Below, one piece after another: positions 7,138 through 15,935 of a stretch of DNA of 64,000 nucleotides (positions within the stretch are counted from its first letter, which is position 1; each line of letters opens with the position of its first letter). Under the pieces are notes generated by a model. That model was not told the origin of the DNA, searched no databases, and was given only the letters and a program-made list of their open reading frames with translations. This stretch comes from Mesorhizobium shangrilense (lineage in GTDB: Bacteria; Pseudomonadota; Alphaproteobacteria; Rhizobiales; Rhizobiaceae), in contig NZ_JAQGPN010000001.1 of assembly GCF_028826155.1 (NCBI RefSeq), positions 4,651,501-4,715,500 of the forward strand. The letters run 5' to 3'. A program made the position numbers and the translations under genes.

Positions 7138-7917
7138 TTACCCGACATCGGATCGCATGCCGGAAACGCTCGCGTCTTCTGCCAGTTGCGCCACTTCCTC
7201 CGCAACAGCGCCGTTGAGTATCTCCTCAAATCTCACCAATGCACGCGCGACGTTTGCGCCATCCATCACCCGGTGGTCATAGTGGATGCGCACCGTCACC
7301 GAGCCGTCCTCCGCGATGGGGCCGTAGTTGAAGAGGGTGGTCAGCGGCGTGAGAGGGTTGAGCGACTCCGCCCCCAGACCCGAGTACACCGAAAGCTGGA
7401 AAGTGCCGAAGTAGTTTGCCCGCTGCCGCCCGATGTTCAGCCCCAGCCACATCAGCAAGTGCCGCACCGGCGCGGGAACGCGGGCAAGCGACAGCGCCCG
7501 CCGGAACTCCTTGATCTCGAGAACCGGGCGCGACCGCGCTGTCTGGATGAGGGTGTCGATCCCTTCGATGGGGCGGCGCTCCGGACCCTTGATGGTGCTG
7601 AGCAGGACGGCCCGCTCGCCCTCGTGCTCGCGTTCATGCGCAATCGAGGCCACACTGAGGGGAAACTCGTAGAGCTGCGGCCGGGGCAACTTCACATAGG
7701 CGCGGCGCAATTCCGGGGTCTCCTGCGAAAGCAGGGCGTAGCCCTTGAGGAAAATGGCGGTCCACGATGGCCTGGCGGGCGACATCGTCCTTGCCCGCAG
7801 CAGCGGCGCGATGTTCATCCGGCGCTGCACGGTGATCCGCGGCACGCCGATCGAGAACTTCATGAGATCGCCGACCAGACGCCGCGGCGTCGACAGCTTG
7901 ATGGCGCGGCCTCGCAT
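7138..7917 (-). CDS. Free-standing 2-oxoacid dehydrogenase E2-like acyltransferase
   Basis: The 259-residue protein resembles the catalytic (CAT-fold) domain of E2 acyltransferases but has no lipoyl or peripheral-subunit-binding domain. The active-site signature is present: HYDHRVMDGANVARAL, with His215 and the DG at 219-220. A basic N-terminus (MRGRAIKLSTPRR) precedes the fold. It probably moves an acyl group from CoA, but donor and acceptor are unknown. It lies 55 bases upstream of the SDR/SEC-C gene on the same strand, so the two may act together. Confidence 0.78.
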   Translation of the reverse strand: MRGRAIKLSTPRRLVGDLMKFSIGVPRITVQRRMNIAPLLRARTMSPARPSWTAIFLKGYALLSQETPELRRAYVKLPRPQLYEFPLSVASIAHEREHEGERAVLLSTIKGPERRPIEGIDTLIQTARSRPVLEIKEFRRALSLARVPAPVRHLLMWLGLNIGRQRANYFGTFQLSVYSGLGAESLNPLTPLTTLFNYGPIAEDGSVTVRIHYDHRVMDGANVARALVRFEEILNGAVAEEVAQLAEDASVSGMRSDVG

Positions 7918-8148
7918 CGAATGACCTAAAACCGGCTAGCGACGTTGGCCGGGAACGCACCGCGGGCGGTCCCGCGCCAACCTGCGCGCCTTCGGTCGAT
8001 CAGCGGCGGCGCCGGCATTCGGATCGGGCGGCGATGGACGCCAGCAGCGGCCGTGAGCTTACCGGTATGCCTGCGGACCCTCGCTCGCCTCCCGGCACTC
8101 GTCTCTTCGCCACTCAACGCAGTCTCCATCCAACGATCATGACGGGTC

Positions 8149-8742
8149 CTAGTAGAGATGGGGGAGAAGCCGTTTTGTCCTCTCCATGTAGCTGAGGTAC
8201 TGGGGCCCGAAAATCTCCAGCATCATGCGCTCCTCCTCGCGAACCCGCAACGCGAACAGCACCGCAAAACCAGCCAGGCCCGCCAGACCGGCGATCCAGT
8301 TCGGCACCAGGAACGCCTGGCCGACGCCCATCAGAAGGAAGGATGTGTACATTGGATGGCGGACCAGGGCGTACGGCCCGGTGCAGACCAGTTCATGCCG
8401 GTCGCGAATCTCCAGCGTGATCGACCAGTTTCTCCCGAGAGCCTTGTGGGACCGGCGGAAAACCCATAGCGCCGCGGCGAAGATGATGGCTCCCAGAACG
8501 ATCGCCAGCGCATGGGTAGGACGATCCGCCCCCGCCGGGAATCCGGTCGCAAGATAGATGCCAGGCAGGATCGCCAATCCGAAGAGTGCTGCGCCCAGCC
8601 CTATCGCCTCCGAAAGGGAGCGCCTGTTGCTGACGACCCGCACGCGCTTGGCTCGACGCTCGAAAGGATACCGGATGATGTACCAGGCTACAATGCCGAT
8701 CACCCAGACGATCTCACCAACCACAGCCACCGTCATGCGCAC
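8149..8742 (-). CDS. Isoprenylcysteine carboxyl methyltransferase-like membrane protein
   Basis: Integral membrane protein of 197 residues with about five hydrophobic segments. The C-terminal half has the ICMT/phospholipid methyltransferase signature: CTGPYALVRHPMYTSFLL followed by REEERMMLEIFGPQYLSYM. Bacterial members methylate small or lipid substrates with S-adenosylmethionine; the substrate here is unknown. A 231-base gap without a recognisable gene separates it from the acyltransferase gene downstream. Confidence 0.85.
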   Translation of the reverse strand: MRMTVAVVGEIVWVIGIVAWYIIRYPFERRAKRVRVVSNRRSLSEAIGLGAALFGLAILPGIYLATGFPAGADRPTHALAIVLGAIIFAAALWVFRRSHKALGRNWSITLEIRDRHELVCTGPYALVRHPMYTSFLLMGVGQAFLVPNWIAGLAGLAGFAVLFALRVREEERMMLEIFGPQYLSYMERTKRLLPHLY

Positions 8743-8906
8743 TCCGGGCGATCGGCTCGTATCCGCGATCCAGCGACATCCCTCGCCGCCAGATCAGCGC
8801 TCCGCCGCTCATCGCTCTTTTCAACGCGGCGAGCATAGCGCAGCAGCACCATGGGAACCAGCGCCCGAACGCATCTGGGCGCCTGAGATCCCACCGCAGG
8901 ATGCGA

Positions 8907-9467
8907 TTATGTGTTCATCTCGCGCAGCTTGGTGATGAACTGCTGCGGCCGAAGCCACGGGCCCGGCGTCTTGTAGCCCATGGAGCGCGCCACGTCGGCG
9001 ACGAATTCATTGCAGTTGGCGAGACTTGCGTGCCAGACCTTCGAACTCTTCTGCAGCCGTCGAATGTCGGCGACGGCCTTCCTGTATTCGGGCTCGCTCA
9101 GCATGACGCGCCAGCTAGCCGACCTGTATTGCTCTTCAAGGTCGCCATCGCTCCATCCGGTCTCGGCAGCCACCGGCATGAAGTGGCCGAGCACGTAGGG
9201 AACCTCGCTGTCCGAGGCGGGATGCCGTCCGGCGACCTCGGGCGAAACCATCGCGCCCGCCTTGTTCAGCTGGCCGAAAACCACATAGGAATGGCCGTAG
9301 CTCAGCGCATAGCGCGAGCGAAACTCAATGAAATAGCGGTCCGCTGCTTTGGTCGCACCGCGATTGGACACGAACTTGGGCTGGGGAGCCAAATCCTCGG
9401 ACACGCACCCAGCCACCCATGCTCCAAGCAGGGCCACCAATAGGCATCGGCCAATGACAAGCGCCAT
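8907..9467 (-). CDS. Lipoprotein with LRAT/NlpC-P60-like His and Asn-Cys motifs
   Basis: The 186-residue product starts with a lipoprotein signal ending in the lipobox VAGC (Cys21). The start at 9467 is supported by GGAGG just upstream; a longer frame to 9548 would bury the signal. In the mature part, YGHSYVVFGQ (His59) comes before ANCNEFVADVA (Asn151-Cys152). That order of His then NC is the arrangement of circularly permuted papain-like folds such as LRAT and YiiX, so it may be a cell-envelope hydrolase or acyltransferase. This is inference from two short motifs. Confidence 0.7.
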   Translation of the reverse strand: MALVIGRCLLVALLGAWVAGCVSEDLAPQPKFVSNRGATKAADRYFIEFRSRYALSYGHSYVVFGQLNKAGAMVSPEVAGRHPASDSEVPYVLGHFMPVAAETGWSDGDLEEQYRSASWRVMLSEPEYRKAVADIRRLQKSSKVWHASLANCNEFVADVARSMGYKTPGPWLRPQQFITKLREMNT

Positions 9468-9636
9468 TCCGCCCTCCGTTCCTCGAAGCCCGGTCAACGA
9501 AGAGCCTTCGCGACCAAACCCCACTGCAAAGCGATCGTCCGACCGCAACGCACGGAGCCATTCCTCACTGGACCGTCAGTCGAATTGGGGGATGGATCGG
9601 GAAATCGCATCCCCCAAAAAGACGGTATGTCAGTCG

Positions 9637-9768
9637 TTACTTGTAGACCGGAGCCGGTTCTTCGGCCACGGGCGGCGGAGCCTTGCCTTTACCCTTGCCG
9701 ACTGTTCCACAGGCGCTCAGACCGGCAACAGAAATCAAGGCAACAACCGCTACGATTACTCTTGTCAT
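9637..9768 (-). CDS. Small (43-residue) lipoprotein
   Basis: A short frame from ATG at 9768 to TAA at 9637 encodes a basic start and hydrophobic helix (MTRVIVAVVALISVAGL) ending in a lipobox SAC (Cys20), then a tiny mature part with GKGKGKAPPP and an acidic/proline tail PVAEEPAPVYK. AAAGGA lies about 7 bases before the ATG. The whole mature chain is only about 24 residues, so it may be an envelope tether or a peptide of unknown role. It stands alone between two other envelope genes. Confidence 0.72.
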   Translation of the reverse strand: MTRVIVAVVALISVAGLSACGTVGKGKGKAPPPVAEEPAPVYK

Positions 9769-9952
9769 AGTCAATCCTTTCCCCAGAGGCGAATAGGCTT
9801 GAAAGTACACGGGCATTGATAACCGCGAATTGCGTCAGAGCCTAGTGCAACAAGGACACAATTCATTGCCGGATACGAATATGAGTTGATATGCGGGGTT
9901 AGGGTTAACTTGCGTTGCCATTCGATCACAGATATGGCCTGCCTTCGGCGCG

Positions 9953-10546
9953 TCAGACGACGATCACCGTGGCGCCCACCGGCGTCCGCTCATAAAGGTT
10001 GATGATGTCGTCGTTGGTGAGGCGGATACAACCGCTCGACACGGCATGTCCGATCGTCCACGGCTCATTCGTACCGTGCAGCCGAAACATGGTGTCCTGT
10101 CCGCCCTTGTAGAGGTACAGGGCGCGCGCTCCGAGCGGGTTGTTCGGCCCGCCCTCCACCCCGCCGGCATATTGCACCAGCCGCGGCTTCTCTCTCATCA
10201 TGTTCGCCGTGGGCGTCCATGACGGCCATTCGGCCTTGCGGCCTACAGAGACCTGGCCCCTCAGGGTGCGGCCCTCCTCGCCGACGCCCACGCCATAGCG
10301 TGTCGCCCAACCGTCGCCCTCGACATAGTAAAGGTAGCGTTCGTTGGTATCGACGACGATCGTCCCCGGCGCATCGCCGCCGTCGTATCGCACCCGCCGC
10401 CTGCGGTAGCGCGGATCAACGCTGGCAAAGGCTCGGGCGGCGGCCCCGGGCGGCCCGGCCATTTGCGTCATGGGCGTGCACCCATAAGCAAAGACGGCCA
10501 CTCCACCCAGTATAAACCCTCGGCGCGCAATCTTGTCTTTGCTCAT
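9953..10546 (-). CDS. L,D-transpeptidase (YkuD domain), lipoprotein-like
   Basis: The 197-residue protein has an N-terminal signal with a twin-arginine flavour (ARRGFILGG) and a Cys at 23 (FAYGC), consistent with a lipoprotein. The YkuD catalytic signature is complete: His157 (RLHGTN), His167, then SSGCIRL with Cys173 and Arg175. Such enzymes make 3-3 peptidoglycan cross-links or attach lipoproteins to peptidoglycan in the periplasm. It is alone on its strand. Confidence 0.92.
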   Translation of the reverse strand: MSKDKIARRGFILGGVAVFAYGCTPMTQMAGPPGAAARAFASVDPRYRRRRVRYDGGDAPGTIVVDTNERYLYYVEGDGWATRYGVGVGEEGRTLRGQVSVGRKAEWPSWTPTANMMREKPRLVQYAGGVEGGPNNPLGARALYLYKGGQDTMFRLHGTNEPWTIGHAVSSGCIRLTNDDIINLYERTPVGATVIVV

Positions 10547-11031
10547 CCGCCCACTCTGACCTGATTAGGATGTAACGGCTTCTCATAACATCCAAGCAAT
10601 CGCAGGCCAAGCCTCGCACAACCCTGCTGTTGCAATATTGAGGTCGAGACTCCTTAGCGCATGCGCCTGCGTTTCGCCTGTTGCAAACGTCCACCTGCGA
10701 TTCGATCCCCCGAGACACGCCTCGGCTGCGGGCGTCCACACTTGTCAACGCCCGGCTTTGGGAGCACGCTCAGCACGGACCTTCGCGGTCCGGGTCAGGG
10801 CGTGGCTTTCGACGACCGAGCCTGATCGGAAAGCCGGTAGCGGGCGATACCCGGCGCATTGCGAAGGTTCATGGCAGAGACGAGTTGGAACAGTCCGCTG
10901 CCCGCGATGAAGCGCAAGCTGCGAAGTCCGCAGTCGGTTCATCGGCAGGCAGCGTCGGGGGCGGCCGCGCCACTCGCGATCAACACGATGTCCATCGGAT
11001 GAATGTCCATTGAGAACCAGGGAGGAGCACA
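10547..11031. other. Intergenic region without a recognisable gene
   Basis: This 485-base region lies between divergent genes. I see no frame with protein-like composition and no tRNA. Near the right end an 8-base direct repeat, ATGTCCAT, occurs twice with 7 bases between copies, just before the ribosome binding site (GGGAGGAG) of the secreted protein gene. The region must hold both promoters, but I cannot place them confidently. Confidence 0.5.
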
Positions 11032-11628
11032 ATGCCTATTTCCAGCGTTGCTCGATTTGGTGTCGCGTTCGTGATTGCGGTGATCGGCATGGGGCCTGCG
11101 GCCGGAACGGCGCAGGCAGACGAGGTCCCGAAAGCCGAGATCGAAGCCATGCAGAAGGCGCTCGCCAAGTACAAGGATCCCTATGTCGCCGTGCGCGATC
11201 TGTATCTCTCCACGGTGGGCTGCGTGCACTACGACGGCTCCAAGATGGAAGGTCACATGCACTACCCCAAGGGAGCCATGGGCATCCACTTCGTGAACCT
11301 GACGATCCAGGGTCCGCCCGACCCGATGAAGCCCAATGTGCTCATCTACGAACCGGTGGACGGAAAGCTCCAGCTTGTCGCGGTAGAATGGCTGGTGCCG
11401 GTCGCCGCCGCCAAGGAGCGGCCGAGCCTCCTCGGCCAGCCGTTCCAGGGGCCGATGGAGGGGCATGAGCCGCTCATACCGCAGGGATTTCATCACTACG
11501 ACCTGCATGCCTGGCTGTTCAAGGACAACCCTGAGGGCATGTTCAGCCCCACCAACCCGAACGTCAGTTGCGAGGATACGGAATTCTCGCTGCTCGAAAT
11601 GCCGACCAAGCTGGTGAGCGCGCCCTGA
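11032..11628 (+). CDS. Secreted conserved hypothetical protein, histidine-rich
   Basis: I do not recognise the family. The 198-residue product has a Sec signal peptide (hydrophobic residues 8-27, cleavage probably after GTAQA) and a mature domain with two histidine clusters, HMHYPKGAMGIHF and GFHHYDLHAWLF, plus two Cys (GCVHY and SCEDT) that could form a disulfide. Metal binding in the periplasm is a reasonable guess only. A strong ribosome binding site (GGGAGGAG) precedes the ATG. It is followed by a GC-rich hairpin at 11665-11685. Confidence 0.8.
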   Translation: MPISSVARFGVAFVIAVIGMGPAAGTAQADEVPKAEIEAMQKALAKYKDPYVAVRDLYLSTVGCVHYDGSKMEGHMHYPKGAMGIHFVNLTIQGPPDPMKPNVLIYEPVDGKLQLVAVEWLVPVAAAKERPSLLGQPFQGPMEGHEPLIPQGFHHYDLHAWLFKDNPEGMFSPTNPNVSCEDTEFSLLEMPTKLVSAP

Positions 11629-11664
11629 CCGACAAGTCGGAGCGTTTGGCGTCTCCCAGGAGCA

Positions 11665-11685
11665 CGGCGCGCCGGCTGCGCGCCG
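11665..11685 (+). terminator. GC-rich hairpin, possible terminator
   Basis: Perfect 8-base arms CGGCGCGC and GCGCGCCG flank a 5-base loop, 37 bases after the stop of the secreted protein gene. There is no T-run, so it is only a candidate terminator or mRNA 3'-end stabiliser. Confidence 0.35.
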
Positions 11686-11794
11686 CGCCCCTGCGGCTGG
11701 GCTTCGGGTCCTGATAGTGGCGATACGGGTGGACGACTGGAAACAAAGCCCCATTTTCCAGCAACGATAGATCGCGCCGAACGGAGGATACGAA

Positions 11795-12562
11795 ATGTAT
11801 GATCCGAAAGATTTCAGGCTCGACGGGCATGTGGCGACGGTCACCGGAGCAGGTGCGGGTATCGGGCGCGCCATCGCGGAGACCTTCGGCGCGGCCGGGG
11901 CAGCGGTGATGGTCAGCGATCTTCACGCGGAGACGGCCGCGAGCGTGGCGAAGGAAATCGAGGCAAAGGGCGGACGGGCGGACGGAATGGCCTGCGACGT
12001 CACCAAAGAGAGCGATCTCGCGGCGCTCGTCCGCGGGACCGTGCAAGCCTTCGGCAAGCTCACGCTCCTTGTCAGCAACGCGGGCGGCGGCGGGCCGAAG
12101 CCTTTCGACATGCCGATGGAGGATTTCCGCCGGGCCTACGACCTGAACGTCTTTTCGCTTTTCCGTCTGGCTCAACTCGTCACGCCCGAAATGGAAAAAG
12201 CCGGAGGCGGCTCCATTCTCGTCATCACATCCATGTCGGCCGAGAACAAGAACAAGCGCATGGCCTCCTACGGCTCGTCCAAGGCGGCGGCCAGCCACCT
12301 AGTGCGCAACATCGCGTTCGACCTCGGACCGAAGCACATCCGCGTGAACGGCATCGCGCCTGGCGCCACGCGCACCGACGCGCTGAAATCGGTGCTCAAT
12401 GACGACATCGAGAGGAAGATGCTGGCGCACACGCCCATCAACCGGCTCGGCGAGCCGCAGGACATGGCGAACGCTGCGCTGTTCCTGTGCTCGGCCGCCG
12501 CCAGCTGGATCAGCGGACAGATCCTGACGGTATCCGGCGGCGGCGTGCAGGAGCTGGACTGA
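11795..12562 (+). CDS. hdhA: SDR oxidoreductase, 7-alpha-hydroxysteroid dehydrogenase-like
   Basis: At 255 residues the protein has the same length as Escherichia coli HdhA and, from memory of that sequence, shares long identical stretches: GGGGPKPFDMPM, FRRAYDLNVFS, SSKAAASHLVRN and SGQILTVSGGGVQEL. NAD(P) site TGAGAGIG and catalytic Ser-Tyr-Lys (ITSMSA, YGSSK) are intact. HdhA oxidises the 7-alpha hydroxyl of bile acids with NAD+; whether this protein does so in a soil or water bacterium is uncertain. GGAGG lies 7 bases before the ATG. A second SDR gene follows 71 bases downstream. Confidence 0.88.
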   Translation: MYDPKDFRLDGHVATVTGAGAGIGRAIAETFGAAGAAVMVSDLHAETAASVAKEIEAKGGRADGMACDVTKESDLAALVRGTVQAFGKLTLLVSNAGGGGPKPFDMPMEDFRRAYDLNVFSLFRLAQLVTPEMEKAGGGSILVITSMSAENKNKRMASYGSSKAAASHLVRNIAFDLGPKHIRVNGIAPGATRTDALKSVLNDDIERKMLAHTPINRLGEPQDMANAALFLCSAAASWISGQILTVSGGGVQELD

Positions 12563-12633
12563 CCGTCGCGAGCCAGCACGCGCTCGACGCCCCCGGCGAC
12601 GATCGCCCATCCCCCAGGAAAAAGGGCTAGACC

Positions 12634-13434
12634 ATGGCTGACCGGCTCGACGCGTTTGAGGATTTCCGCATGGATGGCCACAGCGTCATCCTGACCGGAG
12701 GCGCGCAGAACATCGGCGCCGGCGTCGCGAAGGTCCTGGCAGCGGCCGGGGCGAAGGTGATGATCGCCGACCTTCAGGGCGACAAGGCCGCACAAACTGC
12801 GGAGCGGATCGAGGCCGAAACCGGCGGCCGCTGCATCGGCATGGCCTGCGATGTGACGAAGGCCGAGGATATCGCCGCGGTCGTCGCGGCGACGGTGAAG
12901 GCGTTCGGAGGCATATCGACGCTCGTCAACAATGTGGGCTGGGGCCGGCGTCACGACGATCCGACAGCAATCACCGAGGAAGACTTCATAACCTCCTACA
13001 AGTTGAACACCCTCAGCGCCTACCGCATGTCGATGGCCTGCCTGCCGCATCTGCTCAAGGCCCGGAACCCCGCCATCGTCAATTCGGGCTCGTTCTCCTC
13101 GGCCGTGCCGGCCTATGACATCCTCGCCTACGCAACATCCAAGGCGGCGCTCAACCAGATGATGGTCTCGATCGCGCACATGCTTGCGAAAAAGGTGCGT
13201 GTGAACTCCATCCTCATCGGGACCGTGATGACGGAAGGCTATGGCGATGCAGGGATCGATCCGGCCATGCGGGAGAAGCTGATGCATCCCGACAACCTGA
13301 TCGGACGTACGGGCCAGCCGCGCGACATCGCCAACGCGATGCTGTGGCTGTGCTCGCCCGCCAGCGCATGGGTCAGCGGACAGATTATCAACGTTCACGG
13401 AGGAGGCTCGACCGTTCGGTTGTTCGGCGAATGA
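12634..13434 (+). CDS. SDR family oxidoreductase
   Basis: The 266-residue protein has a classical SDR fold: TGGAQNIGAG nucleotide loop, NNVGW, catalytic Ser in NSGSFSSA, then YATSK. The C-terminal SGQIINVHGGGSTVRLF resembles its upstream neighbour, and the spacing of motifs suggests the two arose from a common gene or serve one pathway. Substrate unknown. The start ATG has AAGGG upstream. Confidence 0.88.
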   Translation: MADRLDAFEDFRMDGHSVILTGGAQNIGAGVAKVLAAAGAKVMIADLQGDKAAQTAERIEAETGGRCIGMACDVTKAEDIAAVVAATVKAFGGISTLVNNVGWGRRHDDPTAITEEDFITSYKLNTLSAYRMSMACLPHLLKARNPAIVNSGSFSSAVPAYDILAYATSKAALNQMMVSIAHMLAKKVRVNSILIGTVMTEGYGDAGIDPAMREKLMHPDNLIGRTGQPRDIANAMLWLCSPASAWVSGQIINVHGGGSTVRLFGE

Positions 13435-13515
13435 CGCATTGAAATTGTCGCCGCTTCGCCGCCCCCGGGCGTATCTGAAGTTGCCGGCTGCGTGGAAACA
13501 GGAAAGTGAATCCGG

Positions 13516-14850
13516 ATGAGGACCGTCACATGCTTGATCCTGGCCGCCACAACGACGCTTGGAGGCTCTGCCATGGCCCAACAGTCGGAATCCTGGTCCG
13601 CCCGCGCGTCCGATCCTAGATCCCTAGGGTGGATGCAGGGCTTTCCCCCTCCTCCCGACAAGGCGATCCGTTTCACCGATCCGGACTACTTTTCCTTTCC
13701 CAAGCTGCGCTGGACTGTCTGTCACTTTCGCGAGCTGATGCCGACAGTCGGTGTGGCCCGAGGCCCGGATGCCGCCCGGCCGCTGCCGGAATCACCTGAC
13801 CCCGGCATCGACAAGGTCGCCTTCATGCCGCTCGGCGGGGGCGGAACGATGACCTGGTCGGACGCCTTCGACGCCAATTTCACCGACGGCATCATCGTTC
13901 TTCATCATGGCCGCATCGTCTATGAGCGCTATGCCGGTTGCCTGGACAGGACCAACCTGCATGGCGCCATGTCGGTGACGAAGTCGCTGACGGGGCTTCT
14001 GGGCGAAATCCTGGTGGCGGAAGGCAGACTGGATGAAAAGGCCCTGGTCGGCGACCTTATCCCTGAACTGAAGGAAAGCGCGTTCGGCGACGCCACCGTG
14101 CGCCAGGTAATGGACATGACCACGGCGCTCGATTTCTCCGAGGACTATGCCGATCCGGATGCGGAGGTGTGGGTCTATGCGCAGGCAGGCAGCCCGCTGC
14201 CGAAGCCGGCCGGCTATGAAGGCCCCCGCAGCTATTTCGAGTTCCTGCAAACCGTGCGCAAGGAGGGCAGACACGGCGAGGCGTTCGGCTACAAGACGGT
14301 CAATTCCGACGCTTTGGGCTGGCTGATCGCGCGTACGGCCGGGGAATCGGTCGCAGCGCTTCTGTCGGAGCGCATCTGGAGCAAGATCGGCGTCGAGCGG
14401 GAAGCGTTCTACACAGTCGATTCCATCGGCACCCCGTTTGCCGGCGGAGGGTTCAACGCAACGCTGCGCGACATGGCCCGGTTCGGACAACTCCTGCTTG
14501 ATGAAGGCCGGCTGGACGGCGAACAAATCGTGCCGCAAGCTGCAATCGCCAGCATCCGGCGAGGAGGCAGCCTCGAAGCCTTCGCCAAGGCGGGCTACGA
14601 GCTTCTGCCGGGATGGAGCTATCGCAGCATGTGGTGGATCAGCAATAACGCCCACGGTGCCTATGCCGCACGCGGCGTTCACGGCCAGACCATCTGGATC
14701 GATCCGGCCGCGGATATGGTGATCGTCAGGTTCGCCTCAAATCCAGTCGCAGCCAATGCCGCCAGCGATCCCACCTCGTTGCCGGCCTACCATGCCGTGG
14801 CGCAGTACCTGATGGCCAAGGATAGCCAGCCGTCGAAGTCAACGCCGTAA
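13516..14850 (+). CDS. Serine hydrolase, class C beta-lactamase-like fold
   Basis: The 444-residue protein has a probable signal peptide (hydrophobic residues 4-20, cleavage near SAMAQ). The catalytic Ser-x-x-Lys is SVTK in GAMSVTKSLTG, the Tyr element is in GYKTVNSDALGW and the third motif is HGQTIW in place of KTG. That set is typical of esterases and 6-aminohexanoate-dimer hydrolase (NylB)-like proteins rather than true beta-lactamases. It follows the two SDR genes on the same strand, so it could hydrolyse an ester or amide whose alcohol the SDRs oxidise; that link is speculation. Confidence 0.82.
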   Translation: MRTVTCLILAATTTLGGSAMAQQSESWSARASDPRSLGWMQGFPPPPDKAIRFTDPDYFSFPKLRWTVCHFRELMPTVGVARGPDAARPLPESPDPGIDKVAFMPLGGGGTMTWSDAFDANFTDGIIVLHHGRIVYERYAGCLDRTNLHGAMSVTKSLTGLLGEILVAEGRLDEKALVGDLIPELKESAFGDATVRQVMDMTTALDFSEDYADPDAEVWVYAQAGSPLPKPAGYEGPRSYFEFLQTVRKEGRHGEAFGYKTVNSDALGWLIARTAGESVAALLSERIWSKIGVEREAFYTVDSIGTPFAGGGFNATLRDMARFGQLLLDEGRLDGEQIVPQAAIASIRRGGSLEAFAKAGYELLPGWSYRSMWWISNNAHGAYAARGVHGQTIWIDPAADMVIVRFASNPVAANAASDPTSLPAYHAVAQYLMAKDSQPSKSTP

Positions 14851-14903
14851 TCCGGGAGAGCGCCGTTCGCCCCAAGCCGAGCTTGCTAAACCGGTCGAGA
14901 CGT

Positions 14904-15935
14904 TCACGAAAATTCCAGAACCATCCGGCCGTCGATCTTGCCATGCTCGAGATTCGCGAAGATCTCGTTGATGTCTTCGAGCTTCGCCTTGGTGATTTGG
15001 CTGCGCACCTTGCCCGACGTGGCAAAAGCGATCGCCTCGTCGAGGTCGCGGCGCGTGCCCACGATCGACCCGCGAACGGTGATTCGCTTCAAGACGACGT
15101 CGAAGATCGGGGTCGGGAAATCCCCCGGAGGCAGGCCGACGAGGCTGACCGTGCCCTTGCGGCGAACCATTTGCAGAGCCTGCGCGAAGGCCGGAGGCGA
15201 CACCGCCGTGACCAGGATGCCGTGGGCGCCGCCGTTGGTCGCCTCGATCACCTTGCCGACGGCGTCGGCCGACCGCGCGTCGATCGCGACGTCAGCGCCG
15301 GAGCGGTGCGCCAGATCGAGCTTGTCGGGCGCAATGTCGAGCGCGACGACGTTGAGCCCCATCGCCTTGGCATATTGAATCGCGACGTTGCCGAGACCGC
15401 CAATGCCGGAAATGGCGACCCATTCGCCCGGTCGCGCTTCGGTTTCCTTGAGGCCCTTGTAGGTGGTGACGCCGGCGCACAGAATCGGTGCGATCGCCGC
15501 GAAATCGATTTCGGCAGGAAGCCTGGCGGCGAAGGGGGCTGAAGCGACCACATACTCGGCAAAACCGCCGTTGCAGCTGTAGCCGGTGTTGTGCTGACGC
15601 TCGCACAAGGTCTCCCAGCCGGTCTCGCAATACTCGCAGCGCATGCAGGCGTCGTGCAGCCAAGCCACGCCCACGGCATCGCCGACCTTACGATCAGTTA
15701 CTCCCGGACCTACAGCCACCACGATGCCCGCCGCTTCATGGCCCGGAATGAAAGGCAGTGACGGCTTTACCGGCCAGTCGCCAGCGGCGGCGTGCAGGTC
15801 GGTGTGGCACACGCCGCAAGCCTTCACTTCGACCAGGATCTCGCCATGACCCGGCGAAGGGACAGGGACCTCCTCGATCCGCAGCGGCTTGCCGAACTCG
15901 TGCACCACGGCGGCCTTCATCATCGCCTTGACCAT
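14904..15935 (-). CDS. adhP: Zinc-dependent alcohol dehydrogenase
   Basis: Cytosolic medium-chain dehydrogenase of 343 residues. Catalytic zinc ligands are in CGVCHTDLH and PGHEAAG, the structural zinc site is the four-Cys loop CMRCEYCETGWETLC, and the NAD site is SGIGGLGNVA. It oxidises primary alcohols or reduces aldehydes. I take the ATG at 15935 because AAGGGGA lies 7 bases upstream; an in-frame ATG pair follows closely. It converges with the serine hydrolase gene. Confidence 0.9.
   Translation of the reverse strand: MVKAMMKAAVVHEFGKPLRIEEVPVPSPGHGEILVEVKACGVCHTDLHAAAGDWPVKPSLPFIPGHEAAGIVVAVGPGVTDRKVGDAVGVAWLHDACMRCEYCETGWETLCERQHNTGYSCNGGFAEYVVASAPFAARLPAEIDFAAIAPILCAGVTTYKGLKETEARPGEWVAISGIGGLGNVAIQYAKAMGLNVVALDIAPDKLDLAHRSGADVAIDARSADAVGKVIEATNGGAHGILVTAVSPPAFAQALQMVRRKGTVSLVGLPPGDFPTPIFDVVLKRITVRGSIVGTRRDLDEAIAFATSGKVRSQITKAKLEDINEIFANLEHGKIDGRMVLEFS

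Noticed and set aside
6189..9768. A defence or toxin-antitoxin island made of SDR/SEC-C, E2-like, ICMT-like and lipoprotein genes
   Set aside because: No nuclease, toxin or known defence domain; gaps are ordinary and composition matches the rest of the window.
10547..11031. Possible small gene or pseudogene in the gap before the secreted protein
   Set aside because: Frames are short and Arg-rich with no recognisable motif or ribosome binding site.
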